Shown piece by piece: positions 47,054 to 58,788 of a DNA stretch of 64,000 nucleotides. Numbering within the stretch: the first letter of the stretch is position 1; each line of letters begins with the position of its first letter. Below the pieces are notes generated by a model. It worked only from the letters and a program-made list of their open reading frames with translations. It did not search any database and was not told the origin of the DNA. A program made the translations under genes and the position numbers. This DNA comes from Terebella lapidaria (Eukaryota; Annelida; Polychaeta; Terebellida; Terebellidae), in NCBI GenBank assembly GCA_949152475.1, contig OX424568.1, forward strand, positions 8,717,667 through 8,781,666, given 5' to 3'.

Positions 47054-47465
47054 ATCTTCCAAATTGCAAATTATCAGCATCCAATACTGCCAGCAGTGCA
47101 ATAATCTTACCAAAATACCCCTAGCTGTGATCAACTCGTATATTGTTGTTGTATATATTGTTGTATAATGTTATTGCATATTGTTCTTGTTGTGTTGAGA
47201 CTGCAAACAGCATCTTCTAATGTACCTAAGTCATTGTATATCATTGTTGATGTACATTTTTTGTAATGGTATTGTACATTCTGTTGTAGTTGTTGTTATG
47301 TCGAGAGTGTAAACAGTGTCTTCTAATCTACCTACGTCTATGAATCATACGACTATTACATGCTCGAATGCTAAAACTTATTTCGAATTCGATTTTTTAC
47401 TGTCATAGACATGTGACCTCTCTGATATGTGTGAAATTGTACTCATACTGAATACACTAGTGGGA

Positions 47466-47600
47466 TATACCTTTAGCTCATCTGGTAGAGTGGATGGCTG
47501 GTGTGTGAGAGGTCCCGGGTTCAAATCCCAGTCTGGCCGAGGCATTCCACGTTTGGTTACAGACAGATACACATTTTTCATTCGTATAGCCCATACGTAA
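47466..47600 (+). repeat. tRNA-derived SINE head
   Basis: A-box TTTAGCTCATCTGGTAGAG and B-box GGTTCAAATCC at tRNA spacing, with a T-stem that pairs at four of five positions (CCGGG with CCCAG). The anticodon stem fails and the acceptor stem is poor, so this is a SINE and not a tRNA gene. The 3' limit is uncertain. Confidence 0.55.
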
Positions 47601-48019
47601 ATTTGCATTTAATACTGTGATTCTACAGCACCAATTGTATACCTCATGTAGTGCCATGAACATATGAATTTTCAGAAAGCATATAGAAATATAGATATGT
47701 ACATAGTTTACCTTCGTATACACGTGAACTTGCACTTAATTATGTGGTTTAACAACCATTGATTGTTACAATATTCCTCAAAATGAATTTCCCAGTCATA
47801 TATAGATACATACTCAAACCACATTTCGGCTATTCCTTGCCACTCCCTTGATAACATTCCTCCGACCCAGGCAGCTCTCTCTCAACATGTCGAAAGATCC
47901 TTGCTCAATTAAGCTTCAACTGAAATCAGCCAGCCACCTGTCACCAGACGGTCCCTGCCTTTCATCAGTCGGGGTGGGAACAGGGTGCAAACAACCAGAG
48001 ATGGCTCCCTCTGTGAGCC

Positions 48020-48217
48020 ATGTTTCCTGACGCCAGTAAGACCTGTGCGTTTTACTGCACTGTGGTTGCACAAAAAGATGCAGGGGGCAACTGCAAGTAT
48101 CACAGGGCAGGCCTTTTTTGCACAATGCTGTGCAAGTGTAAAGGTGGCTGTCTAAACAACGATGAAAACCAGTACGTTTGGGAAGATGGAATGTGTTGCA
48201 TTCTTTTTTTTACTTAG
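48020..48217 (+). pseudogene. Cys-rich tail of a transposon-type protein
   Basis: The frame reads CKYHRAGLFCTMLCKCKGGC, then LNNDENQY. The arrangement C-x3-RAGL-x-CT-x2-CKC-x2-GC-x-N recalls CXC-like Cys-rich tails found at the C-terminus of uncharacterised invertebrate proteins that travel with repeats. The upstream frame is broken by a stop before MFPDAS. It lies inside the 3.2-kb TIR element, so it may be what is left of that element's protein. The assignment is from memory of the motif only. Confidence 0.35.
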
Positions 48218-48889
48218 TCTGAAACAAAAGTTATGACAGTAGCATGACTTATGCTAAAACACAAAATGTGTTTCATGTTGACCAAATGTCACGGCTGTAT
48301 AGAAAAGTAGTGCACTTTTTTGTATGACATGTACATATCAAGTGCCAGTTTGAATTTCCTACAATGATGGTGACCATTTTAATCCTGCACCTGGTGGCCA
48401 TCTTGATTATCTAATATGGGTTTTATTGACACCATTTTATTGCTCGACCATGAAACAGCAGCTGGAAACAGCAACAAGGTTTGAAAACAGAAGTTATGCT
48501 TCTATCACATTTATACACGGCCAACATTATAAGTTACGGCCAACATTGGAATTTCTGGTCATTTCGAAGTCTGTGACTGGTGGCCATATTGCATTATCGA
48601 TGAAGTACTGATCAAATCTAGATTTTGATGACGCCATTCGATCCCACGCACAAGAAAACCATAGTCTGGAACCAAAAATCATGTCTCTATCACAAATATT
48701 AGTGCAGTTATGGGCCGAAAATCCTCTCCGGGTGGCGGCCATCTTTGATTTATCCAAAATGGCCGACACGGAGGGAGCCCAGCTTGGCTCCCTCAAAATA
48801 TCAAAAGGTGATGGTTATATCTACCTCTGATCCAAAAAATGGTGCTTGTAGCCCAATTTGAACAAATATTTGACTAAGCCCCCTGACTA

Positions 48890-51041
48890 TATAGTATTCT
48901 GGGAAAATTCTCGGAAATATTGTAGGATTAAGATTATACTTCGGAAGATATTTTAACAAATCACTATCAACTTCATCAGAAGCAATAAGCAGAGTGAAAG
49001 TTCGGGTGAAGGACAGATTTTGACAAGTACGTACATTAGTATACTAGTTTCCATAAACTTTTTTTCACCCCTCGATTATTTTGAATCCGGGACCAGGGGA
49101 TGACGATACGCATGATAAATATGTGAGACTTTAATAAACATGATAAACAAACAATACAATACAATTTGTACCCAACAATCTACCTTTACAATACTTACGC
49201 ACAGGGGTTAAAGGGTAATTCTTCTGATAACAGAATGTCATGGGAGTTTTGTGTTTCGTTTTCACCGATCTACAGTTCCTTCCTTCCTAAACGTATGGCG
49301 ATAGAGGATGTGACGTCGTAATCTGTGAAACATTACCCCCTCTCCCGGCACTGAATGTTAAGTATTTTTCCAAATTTCAAAAGTGTACATCCTAGTGTGT
49401 TTCATTGACATTATCAAAATTTTGTGATGCGCAGGTTGATACATACAGTGAGGTCTGAAAATACAGTGCAAACAGTACTTTGACCTTTCTATGTTGATGA
49501 AGCTACAAAATTGATAGCAAGATCCAGGTGCCAGGTGCACACAGTGAAAACCAACTGGACAGATTATTGTAAATGTATCGTGGCCGCTTGTCCATGGGGG
49601 ATTTCCATGGGTCAGCAAAAAAAAATACCCATAGCCCTCGCGCAGCCACGACGACGCCAATAACCAACTAGTAGCGGAGCGTATTTCTCGGACTAAATGC
49701 AAATTGGGAAACATAAATCTCTGTAAACAAAGTGACGCAGTACATGTCCACAGTTTTGGTGCCTGCTGACAGCCGAAACTCATCAAAAGGGGTGGCGCTG
49801 TTTTTCGGAGATAAGCAGGAAAATGGTGGCAACTCACAATGTGAAACAATCAAAGCCGCATGATTTCAGTATCAGTTTGTTTTGAAAATTCATATCAAAC
49901 ATGAACACGGCCGTACTACATTAGACATGTCTGTAGATCATGGGATAATATGACGACAAATATGCTGATGGTTCGATTTTTAAACAAAGTGGTTGAAATT
50001 TCCATACACAAATCTAAAAGCTTCTATAAAACAAATGTCAATTGGAAACAAGGAAATGTAACTTCCACATTCTATTGCCATGCAATGAAGCTACTGCAAC
50101 ATTTAACAATGTATTTAACAAGAATAGTAATAATGTCCGAGACTGTATCGCATCTACCAATAGGAAGTTGTTCATTGATACTGCATAAGTTTTTAAAAGT
50201 TATCATTAATCCAATGTACATCTGTATAGAAATAATCGAGAAACATTATCGAGAAAAAAAGTTTATACCATATAAAACGAAACGTATTTTTGTCATACTT
50301 CAATCTTCTCATACTTTCCGTCATCAAATGTATTTGAGTACAAATTACCTATAGGACAGTTCTTTGTGAAATGAGTAGAAAACCCGTGAGGATTAATTTT
50401 GAAACAATCATGATATAAACTATATATTGTGATGAAGCCACCGTACAACACTTGAGATATAATTTTGAATTAAATACGAAGCCCGGACAAACTTCAAACT
50501 CTCGTCCTTGCAATGTTAGAAACACTTCATATGTTGAAGTCTATTTGCTTGATATTGGCTCATTATTCACGATAACTCCGCTTCAACAAATATCAGTGAC
50601 TCGGCAAATAATCATTAACCTCACCCAGTAAGTGAAATGGAGCTATCCCAAATACGCAATGAGGCAGCAATGCACCTGCTTGGAATAATGATGGATACTA
50701 ATGAATGTCAACTGGTTCAGAAGGATCACCGGAAGGTTCATCGAACTGCATTATGTTTCCAGCCGCTTGTGTTGCCCAAACAAAGAGTTCCATATTTTTA
50801 TGTGCTCCAGTTGGTTTATAAAATTAGATATCCGGTAGTCCTAATAGATGGGCTTCACTTAGGAATCACAAGAAAGATGAAAAAAATGAATAGGCAGTAA
50901 CACTTCTTGTTTGCAGAACCATTTTAGCAAGGATAAGGAAATTTATAGCAAGGATAAGTACGGCCAATATGCACCAACAGAGTAACATACTAACGTACAG
51001 GTAGTAGCTTTTCTTGATTCCATCTTCCTTCGTGGTGCAAT
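48890..51041 (-). repeat. Right-half unit 2: Q and P modules downstream of the degraded FReD copy
   Basis: Colinear with about 54940-57200, including Q (49600-49860) and P (50630-50880). It lies just after the stop of the FReD exon in both units, so it corresponds to 3' flank or 3' UTR sequence. Confidence 0.7.
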
Positions 51042-51289
51042 TCATTGATGTGGCTTAATTTTCATGTCAGCATAGGCCATGAATTGATCATATCCAAGGA
51101 ATGTTGTCCACGTTATTCCTCTGGCGGAGTCGACGTTCTCGTCGTAGGTTCCCGTGAATAGAGAATGATGACAGTCGTTGAACCACCAGCCACCTGTGTA
51201 CTCGGCAGCACAGTTATCATCTTCACCAAGGTCGTTTTCGCGGTTGAATGTGCTGAACGCCACCCCATTGTGTATTTTCAAGCTGTCTC
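51042..51289 (-). pseudogene. Fibrinogen-related domain, last exon of a degraded paralogue
   Basis: The 248-nt exon itself is open and keeps an acceptor (AACAG), the Ca-site region DLGEDDNCA, GGWWFNDCHHSLFTGTY and the end DMKIKPHQ before TGA. It is very similar to the exon at 57448-57201. Upstream, the matching exon (51712-51728) has lost its donor and is cut off by a TACGAA-type element. No further exons are present. I therefore call the gene broken even though this exon could still be used. Confidence 0.8.
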
Positions 51290-51711
51290 CTGTTATTGTA
51301 ATTAATTTGATGGATGTTAACATTGTGACTGTATATGTGGACCTATTACCTGAAACCCATCAGGTCCTGCTATTACCTATATCAGGATAGAAAACGCAAT
51401 ACTTGTATGATTAACAAGGCGCGATGAAATTTAATTTATGTGTTTCCACTGTATACTATCTTCATATAGACAGTATGCAACTGTCCACCACCCAATTAGA
51501 ATTTTCAATACATTGCTAAGTTGGCTAAACGGGTGAATAACATAATCACCTATTAAATAACAGGTTAAAATTCCACTGATTATAGTTGAAATGATTTTAT
51601 GCCCATTCTGCTGAGAATACGAATCTAACTTAGTGAACTGAGTTCAGAGATTCGTTATATATAGTGAACATTGGCTGCAGACACAAAAGAGTTACTATCG
51701 ACGCGTCTCTC

Positions 51712-51728
51712 CCGCGTTCCCATCGTAG
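51712..51728 (-). pseudogene. Remnant of the preceding FReD exon
   Basis: The last few bases match the end of the exon at 58120-58290. GCGGGAGAGAC stands where the intact copy has the donor GCAG|GTGAGAC, so the GT is gone. Homology stops at 51728. Confidence 0.65.
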
Positions 51729-51937
51729 TTTGACGAGTTCTAAACTTGAGATAACAGTATAAATTTGAGAAATATAAATATAAATTTGAAATAACGAACT
51801 TCTATTTCGATATAACGAGTCTCAAACTCGAGGTAACAGAATCGAGATCTCAAAAAATAAATTCGTGACAACCAAATTATTCTAGAGATAACGAGTTTAT
51901 TTTTTGCTCTCTGTTGTGGCCCTAATGCGCTTTCGTA
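51729..51937. mobile_element. TACGAA-type dyad-array element, left-truncated
   Basis: Ends GTGGCCCTAATGCGCTTTCGTA, the same right end as 35126-36821 (there CTGATGCGCTTTCGTA), and continues into the same ATATTCACTG flank. The body has degenerate AACTTGAGATAAC/CGAGATAACGAG dyads. The left end is missing and joins broken FReD sequence, so a deletion or rearrangement happened here. Confidence 0.7.
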
Positions 51938-51944
51938 ATATTCA

Positions 51945-53150
51945 CTGTTGCAAAGAATCACGCTAGTCACGAACCTTGATGCCTCTGGTATTATCCTTTG
52001 AACGTTGGTCCAAGCGTGTCATATCCACTGAGCCAAATGGACCACGGGTTTGCCCGAGGGAGTATTGGGTAATGTAGAACAAATCGGAACTGTTATGTTT
52101 TTTGCGAGACCATAATATATTACTTTCGACTCCATTGAGACGTTTGATTCAGAAGAGATATTCGATAATGGGTTGTAAATGGTAATGTTTTCCATGATGT
52201 AGCACCTCATAAACGATCAAGCGCTATTTTTTGCCAAGTTATAACAACAAATTTTCCTCGCAGGGTGGCCCAGAAAAAACAACCGAAACTTACTAGCTCA
52301 AATTAAGGGTATTGTGTCATACAATTACATTCAAATCGATATTGGGCAAGAAAAAGAGGTCTATCCATAAATTTGCACCTCCATTATGATGTTGCACGAA
52401 ATGTTTGCATGAAAACTTATGGTTATAAATGAGTTTTAATCATTCTGTATAGGTTCTCAGTGGTAGAGTTCCAAAATGCTGAATCAGCAGAAATGCCTCA
52501 ACTTAGTTTTGAAAAATATCATAAGAGTGTCCTCTATGGAAGAAACATTAGTTCCATTCTCAAATGTTCTCGTGCAAAGGAACTGGTGATAATTTGTGTC
52601 AGGGACAACGATTTCGGCAACTAAAACTCTCGTTATTGCTGTGCAAAGGGGGAAAAATTGCTGTGCAAACGGGAAAATGTGCGCTAATCATACAAGGGAA
52701 TCTATCACTATGTCTTGGCCTTATACTCAAACATATCAGTTACAAAATCAGTATTCAGAAATTCACCGATAGGGTATATTATATATATACATAGCAATGC
52801 ATTTTCTGAAAGAAATATATACACACTATAAATGATGCACGTAAATGCATATCTTCATAAACTATTTACCCTGGTTACCATGAGGCAGCTGATAATGAAG
52901 AATAATATGGGATACGAGACAGGAATACTTTAAAATACCATATGTGAGGTAAAGAAGATAACTTCAGACAACCGCGCGTGGCAATACCCAATGTGCTGCG
53001 AGATCCTCCATGTCTCTTAACAGAAGACGGTCACAAACATTGCAAGATATCACACACTATGTCAGGGCATTCTTGATCGCATGGTGTCAGTGAGTGGACG
53101 AATCATGGGGGTTTCCGTATATTTACTCCAAAATGTTGCATTTTTTCTCT
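51945..53150 (-). repeat. R module plus spacer, duplicate of 36830-37920
   Basis: Same order of blocks as 36830-37920, with small insertions. The minus strand carries the R signature TTTGTTCTACATTACCCAAT. Confidence 0.65.
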
Positions 53151-53159
53151 TCTTCTTAA

Positions 53160-54050
53160 ACGCTCTCTGAGATTCCCATGTGGGAAATACTCTTCGACTG
53201 TCAGTGGGGAAAAAAACATGGTATTTGCATGAATATTTGCGTGCCGGCTGGATTTGAGAATGAATACATAAAGTTCTACGGTGTGCATTCAGTCAACCTA
53301 TTTGCAACCGGGTATCACTTTTGTCCTCACTGCCGAGCCATCGCTCCCTTCTCATGCTTAAACTTTATGTCAGTGCCTACAGTGTAATTTTCCTTGTTTT
53401 GGAACAGTAAACTAGCGTAATTGTTTCATTCCATTTTCTGACTGCATCTGCATCTTGACTGCATCTTTACCATTTTCTGACTGCATCTTTACAACCATAC
53501 GCATTCATTTTTCGCTGTCCCACAACGAGCTAATTTTTCACTCGCGGAGTGCGGAATATTAATAACCGCGGTATTGATCGTTGGCAATGTGTTAAAGTCG
53601 GAATGGGTTCCGAGTTCAACACCACCGACTTCAAAATTAATATTTCGGTGCTTATAACTATTCCGACGGTACTCAAAATTTGTATACACTTCTATTTATC
53701 TATTTGTACACTATTGACCAAGAACAACTTTACGAAGGTACCGGTATTGAATTTTGAGCCAAACAGAAAACAGTGCGGAATTTTATGAACACCTTGCTAT
53801 TTTTCATGAGCGTATTCGATCAGGGAGTACTATTCATACGATCTACCAATTACTTTCACATCCGTATTTGTCCTGCATGGACATCGTAGGCCCGTAAAAT
53901 AAGCGCACGAAATTAAATTGAAAACAGTGAGCACGCTATTGGTGCACGAAATTGACTTCGTGCACGCTATTGACTTCTTTTATCCGGGGAGATCTGGTGC
54001 TTTGCACCAGATATGATTCTTGTACTTTTGCTATTTTCATCATAATTATC
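53160..54050. other. No supported gene; short palindromes
   Basis: Contains GTGCACGAAATTGACTTCGTGCAC-type and ATCTGGTGCTTTGCACCAGAT palindromes near 53940-54010 and short frames with no splice context. Confidence 0.35.
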
Positions 54051-54084
54051 TAACTGCATAGTGCTGTAATAGATTGCTACTTAC

Positions 54085-54150
54085 ATTCATACCACTGAAC
54101 CGGTATCACTGCTGGTTGACGTTAAATCTGTCCCCGATGATACATCAACT
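54085..54150 (-). other. Stalk-like exon candidate, copy B
   Basis: The minus strand reads DVSSGTDLTSTSSDTGSVV, then a TGA, then a good donor GTAAGT. It pairs with 37918-37978. The stop argues that this copy is dead or in another frame. Confidence 0.2.
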
Positions 54151-54529
54151 CAGTAACCTTTCGGCTTGTGATTAGGTACTTATATATTTGTCATATATCT
54201 ATCTATTATATGGGGTTTGTTTCGAATTACTAAAATCTTTCAATATATTGTTGGGCAAGTGTATACTCATTCCACCAGATGTACAGTAGATACAATTACA
54301 CTACTGTCTACCCCTGTTGACGCTAGTACGTCTTTGGAAAACATAATTGGTCGACTTTATTTCCATTTCAAAATGTTGTGTTTTATGTTTGTTATTGACA
54401 TCATCAAAATCTTATTATATTGCTGATGATAGATTGATACTTACATCAACATATTACTAAAACATCAAATTATGATGAAGCCAATATAAAACCTGATATG
54501 AATACATTTCGGAGTAATAACACCGGTCC

Positions 54530-57100
54530 AAGAACATTATTCCTCATGCTAGTAACTCATTATCGTGATGATAAATTTCTATATTCATATGATGATGTCC
54601 AGTTGCTCGTTATGGGCTCTTTATTTCGGTTTAACAGATATCAGTGACTCGGTAAATAACCATTAACCTTACCAGACAGCGGCAGCAAGCAAGTGAAATG
54701 ACGCCATCCTCAATATCCACTGAAGCAGCAATGTACCTGCTCTGAATACTGATCGATACTGATGAATATCAACTGGTTCGAAATCATCATCTAATGGCTC
54801 TATCGAACATCATTATTTGTGCAGAGTTTTGTGTTCCACGCATAAATTGTTTTATGTTTGTCTTGCGGTCAGATTGTTGGATGGGAATACGGTCCTCTCG
54901 GTGGGATGCTTATCATTAGGCAAATGCATGAAACTATATAATAACAAATCAATATCACTTTCACCAGGAGCAATAAGCAGGATGAAAGCTCGGGTGAAAG
55001 ACAGATTTTGATGAGTGCTTACATCAGTATAGTAGTTTCCACACACTTTTCTACTGTCTGAAATTAAACACAGTATGGAATTGAAAGAATTCAAAAGCAA
55101 TTTGATAAAATGGAATCCAGAATGTGGATGTCAAAGCTGTCACTTGTGCAAACTAGGCAAATTATGACAACCGAACCACTGTTTCTTTTCACCGCTCATC
55201 TGTTTATATTGTACCTTGTTTATATTGTACCTTTTATCGCCGTTAAATAAAATTTTACTTACTTACTTACTCCTTGATTATTTTCAATGCGGGCCCAGGG
55301 GATGACGACACCTGCCGAAATCTACCTTTACCATGTTCACAATACTTACGCACACCGGTTGAGGGGTAATTCTTCTGCTAACAGAATGTCATGGGAGTTT
55401 TGTATTTCGTTTTCACCGAGCTACAGTTCCTTCCTAAACGTATGGCGAAGGAGGATGTGACGTCGTAAACTGTGAAACATTAGCCTTTCTCTCGGCACTA
55501 AATGTTAAGTATTTTTCCTAATTACAAAAGGGTACAGTCTAGGTGTTTCATTGACATAATCAAAATTTTGTGGAGCGCAGGTTGACACATACAATGGGGT
55601 CTGAAAACACAACGCAAACAGTATTTTGGCCATTCTATGTGCAGTTGATGAACACAAAATTATAACAAGATCCAGGTGTGTATTGATTTGAGGGGAAACA
55701 AGCGAAAACCAACTGGACAGATTACTGATTACAACCGGACAGGTTGTTTGTCCATGGGGGATTTCCGTGGGTCAGCAAAGCAAAAAAAAATACCCCTAGC
55801 CCTCGCGCAGCCACGACGACGCCAAAACCCAACTAGTAGCGGAGCGTATTTCTCGGACTAAATGCAAATTGGGAAACATAAATCTCTGTAAACAAAGTGA
55901 CGCAGTACATGTCCACAGTTCTGGTGACTGCTGACAGCTGAAACTCATCAAAAAGGGTGGCGCTGTTTTTCGGAGATAAGCAGGAAAATGGTGGCAACTC
56001 ACAATGTGAAACAATCAAAGCCGCATGATTTGTACCAGTATCAGTTTGCTTTGAAAACTCATATCAAACATGAACACGGCCGTACTACATTAGACATGTC
56101 TGTAGATCAATGAAATAACATGACGAAAAATATGCTGATGGTTCGGTTTCAAAAAAATGGTTGAAATTTCCATACGCAAATCTAAAAGCTACTGTACAAC
56201 AAATGTCATTTGGAAACAGGTAAATGTAACTTCCATATTCTATTGCCATGAAATAGAGCTACTGCAACATTTAACAATGTAAATAACAAGAATAGTAATA
56301 ATGTCCGAGACGGTATCGCATCTACCAGTAGGAAGTTGTTCATTGATAGTAAATAAGTTTGTAAAATTTATCATTAATCCGATGTATATCTGTATAAAAA
56401 TAATCGAGAAACATTATCGAGAAAAAAGGTTTATACCATAGAAAACGAAACGTATTTTTGTCATCACGCATACTTCAATCTTCTCATACTTTCCGTCATC
56501 AAGTGTATTTGAGTACGAATTACCCATAGGACAGTTCTTTGTGAAATGAGTAGAAAACCCGTGAGGATTAATTTTGAAAAAAATCATGATACAAACTATA
56601 TATTGTGATGAAGCCACCGTACAACACTTGAGGAATAACTTTGGATTAAATACGAAGCCCGGACAAACTTCAAACTCTCGTCCTTGCAATGTTAGAAACA
56701 CTTCATATGTTGAAGTCTATTTGCTTGATATTGGCTCATTATTCACGATAACTCCGCTTCAACAAATATCAGTGACTCGGCAAATAACCATTAACCTCAC
56801 CCAGTAAGTGAAATGGAGCTATCCCAAATACGCAATGCGCCTGCTTGGAATACTGATGGATACTAATGAATGTCAACTGGTTCAGAAGGATCATCGGACA
56901 GTTTATCGAACAGCATTATGTTTCCAGCCGCTTGTGTTGCCCAAACAAAGAGTTCCATATTTTTATGTGCTCCAGTTGGTTAATAAAATTCGATATTCGG
57001 TCGTCTGATTGGATGGTTATCACTTAGGAATCACAAGAAAAATACATGAAATGAATAGACAGTAACACTTCTTGTTTGCAGAACCATTCTAGCAAGGATA
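54530..57100 (-). repeat. Right-half unit 3: P2, Q and P modules
   Basis: P2 at 54530-54920, Q at 55790-56020 and P at 56810-57010, in the same order and orientation as unit 2. A short (ACTT)n run lies near 55255. No protein supported. Confidence 0.7.
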
Positions 57101-57200
57101 AGAAAATTTATAGCAAGGATAAGTACGGCCAATATGCACCAACAGAGTAACATACTAACGTAGTAGCTTTTCTTGATTCCATTTTCCTTTGTGGTGCAGT

Positions 57201-57448
57201 TCATTGATGCGGCTTAATTTTCATGTCAGCATAGGCCATGAATTGGTCGTATCCGAGGAATGCTGTCCACGTTATTCCTCTGGCGGAGTCGACGTTCTCG
57301 CCGTAGGTTCCCGTGAGTAGAGAATGATGGCAGTCGTTGAACCACCAGCCGCCCGTGTACTCGGCAGCACAGTTATCATCTTCACCAAGGTCGTTTTCGC
57401 GGTCAAATGTGCTGAACGCCATCCCATTGTGTATTTTCAAACTGTCCC
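57201..57448 (-). CDS. Fibrinogen-related protein, last coding exon
   Basis: Acceptor TTACAG; phase 1 entry from the exon at 58120-58290. It encodes GDSLKIHNGMAFSTFDREND, then LGEDDNCAAEYTGGWWFNDC, then HHSLLTGTY and GITWTAFLGYDQFMAYADMK, ending IKPHQ and TGA. These are the C-terminal hallmarks of fibrinogen-related domains: the calcium-binding D-x-D/N loop before NCA, the GGWW-x-N-x-C disulfide and ligand pocket, and the closing M-K-I-x-P strand. Such domains bind acetyl groups, sugars or protein ends and serve in innate recognition in many invertebrates. Confidence 0.9.
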
Positions 57449-57597
57449 CTGTAATTAATTTATTGGATGGATATTTAACATTGTGAATGTATATGTGGAA
57501 CTATTATCTATATTGGGATAGAAATGCAATATATGTATGATTAACAAGGCGCGATGAAATTTTATTTAGGTGTTCAGCTGTATACTATCTTCATATA

Positions 57598-57830
57598 CCT
57601 GAGTTCGGAAATGTTGTTAGGTCAGGTCAAGTGGTATAAACAAAGCCACCTCGTGTTGTCTCGCTACTATTGTCGAGTCACTGTCACTGACAGTCTACTC
57701 GATTCCGCCTGTACGATACTAAGTAGATTTGTTCACTTCGAGTTCATGGCGTGAGTCGTAACTCTCGTTGTGCGTACAAACGATTTGTTTATACCACTTG
57801 ACCTGACCTAGAAACATTTCCGAACTGGCT
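57598..57830. mobile_element. MITE with AGTTCGGAAATG termini
   Basis: Inverted ends of about 40 bp containing AGTTCGGAAATG and GTCAGGTCAAGTGGTATAAA. TATA is on both sides (57594-57597 and 57831-57834). The paralogous segment near 51465-51475 lacks it and has a single TATA, so the insertion followed the unit duplication. It sits downstream of the preceding FReD exon, inside the last intron. Confidence 0.8.
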
Positions 57831-58119
57831 TATAGACAGTATGCAACTGCCCACTACCCAATTAGAATTTTGAATACATTGCTAAGCTGGCTAAACGGGC
57901 GTAAAGGTTTATCGAACATATAACGGGCGTAAAAGCTGGCTTAACTTGTTATTATAATCAAATAATAACGAGTTAAAGTTCTACTGATTATATTTGAAAT
58001 GATTGTATGCCCTTTCTGCTGAGAATACGGATCTAACTTAGTGAACTGGGTTCAGAGATTCGTTATATATAGTGAACATTGGCTGCAGACACAAAAGAGT
58101 TGCCATCGACGTGTCTCAC

Positions 58120-58290
58120 CTGCGTTCCCATCGTAGCTGACAAAGGTCATCCTGTAGTTGTGTTCCTCCGAGTCGACGCGGAAAAGTGAGTAGAGAGCGT
58201 ACCTATCCTCCGCAGTGAATGACGTCATATTGACGAGTAAGTCATAAGCTCGGCCCCCTCGCTCAGTCAGCCCATGTATTACCTCATTGC
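58120..58290 (-). CDS. Fibrinogen-related protein, middle exon
   Basis: A 171-nt exon from GGCCAG| to GCAG|GTGAGAC, phase 1 at both ends. It encodes NEVIHGLTERGGRAYDLLVN, then MTSFTAEDRYALYSLFRVDS, then EEHNYRMTFVSYDGNAG. This matches the FReD core (LT...YDL.V....F....YA.Y..F.V......Y.....Y.G.AG). It splices in frame with both neighbours. Confidence 0.9.
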
Positions 58291-58788
58291 CTGGCCATAC
58301 CACCGTGAAACAACGTAGGAAATTCCTTTCACAAACAATATTAGGCCTATGAGAAGACTTGGAAATTGTGTGATTTACATTCACGCAATTTTGTGCCATA
58401 GGGGAGACTATGCATAGGGAAGAGCGTTTGCAATCAACAGATATTACATCAACCGTTAGATGTGAAATAACACCAGACTGATGTATTATTCATTGATAAA
58501 TTCATTGCTGGATGCGAAGATTACTGCATCCATACAAAAAAAAAACTAAAAAGCTCCATGAACCACTACATACGTGTGTGTTCATAATTCAAAGTGAGGA
58601 AATAGCTCATGGTCTACTCGTGGCGCTCATCATGAATTAACGACAAGAAACTGATGCTAAACAAAATATTTGTTGTATATCCCGTATTTACAAGAAAAAT
58701 TTTAATTAACTTTTTATCAATGACCGAACAAAGTCCAGAATTTGTAGTGCAAACATCGATATGTTGACCACAACTAACGAATTATTAC
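58291..58788 (-). other. Intron
   Basis: GTAATA donor and CCAG acceptor. The frame that runs upstream of the exon into 58399 is intronic. Confidence 0.75.

Larger units (their letters stand above)
45708..48888. mobile_element. AGGGGGCTTAGTC-ended DNA transposon, about 3.2 kb
   Basis: Left end AGGGGGCTTAGTC, right end the inverse. The arms stay complementary for roughly 160-180 bp, through ATTGGGCTACAAGCACCATT, the GGGAGCC.AGCTTGGC segment and AAGATGGCCGCC. The flanks rejoin the sequence seen uninterrupted at 41310-41340. The interior holds a hairpin (46883-47053), a tRNA-like SINE head (near 47470) and a Cys-rich frame (48020-48215). I see no intact transposase, so it is a decayed or internally replaced copy. 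The superfamily is not assigned. Confidence 0.7.

Noticed and set aside
47466-47545. Functional tRNA gene
   Set aside because: A and B boxes are present, but the anticodon and acceptor stems do not pair; better read as a SINE head.
58291-58399. Upstream extension of the FReD middle exon to an ATG at 58399
   Set aside because: The conserved domain begins at the GGCCAG acceptor and joins in phase to the exon at 58789. The extension does not resemble FReD.
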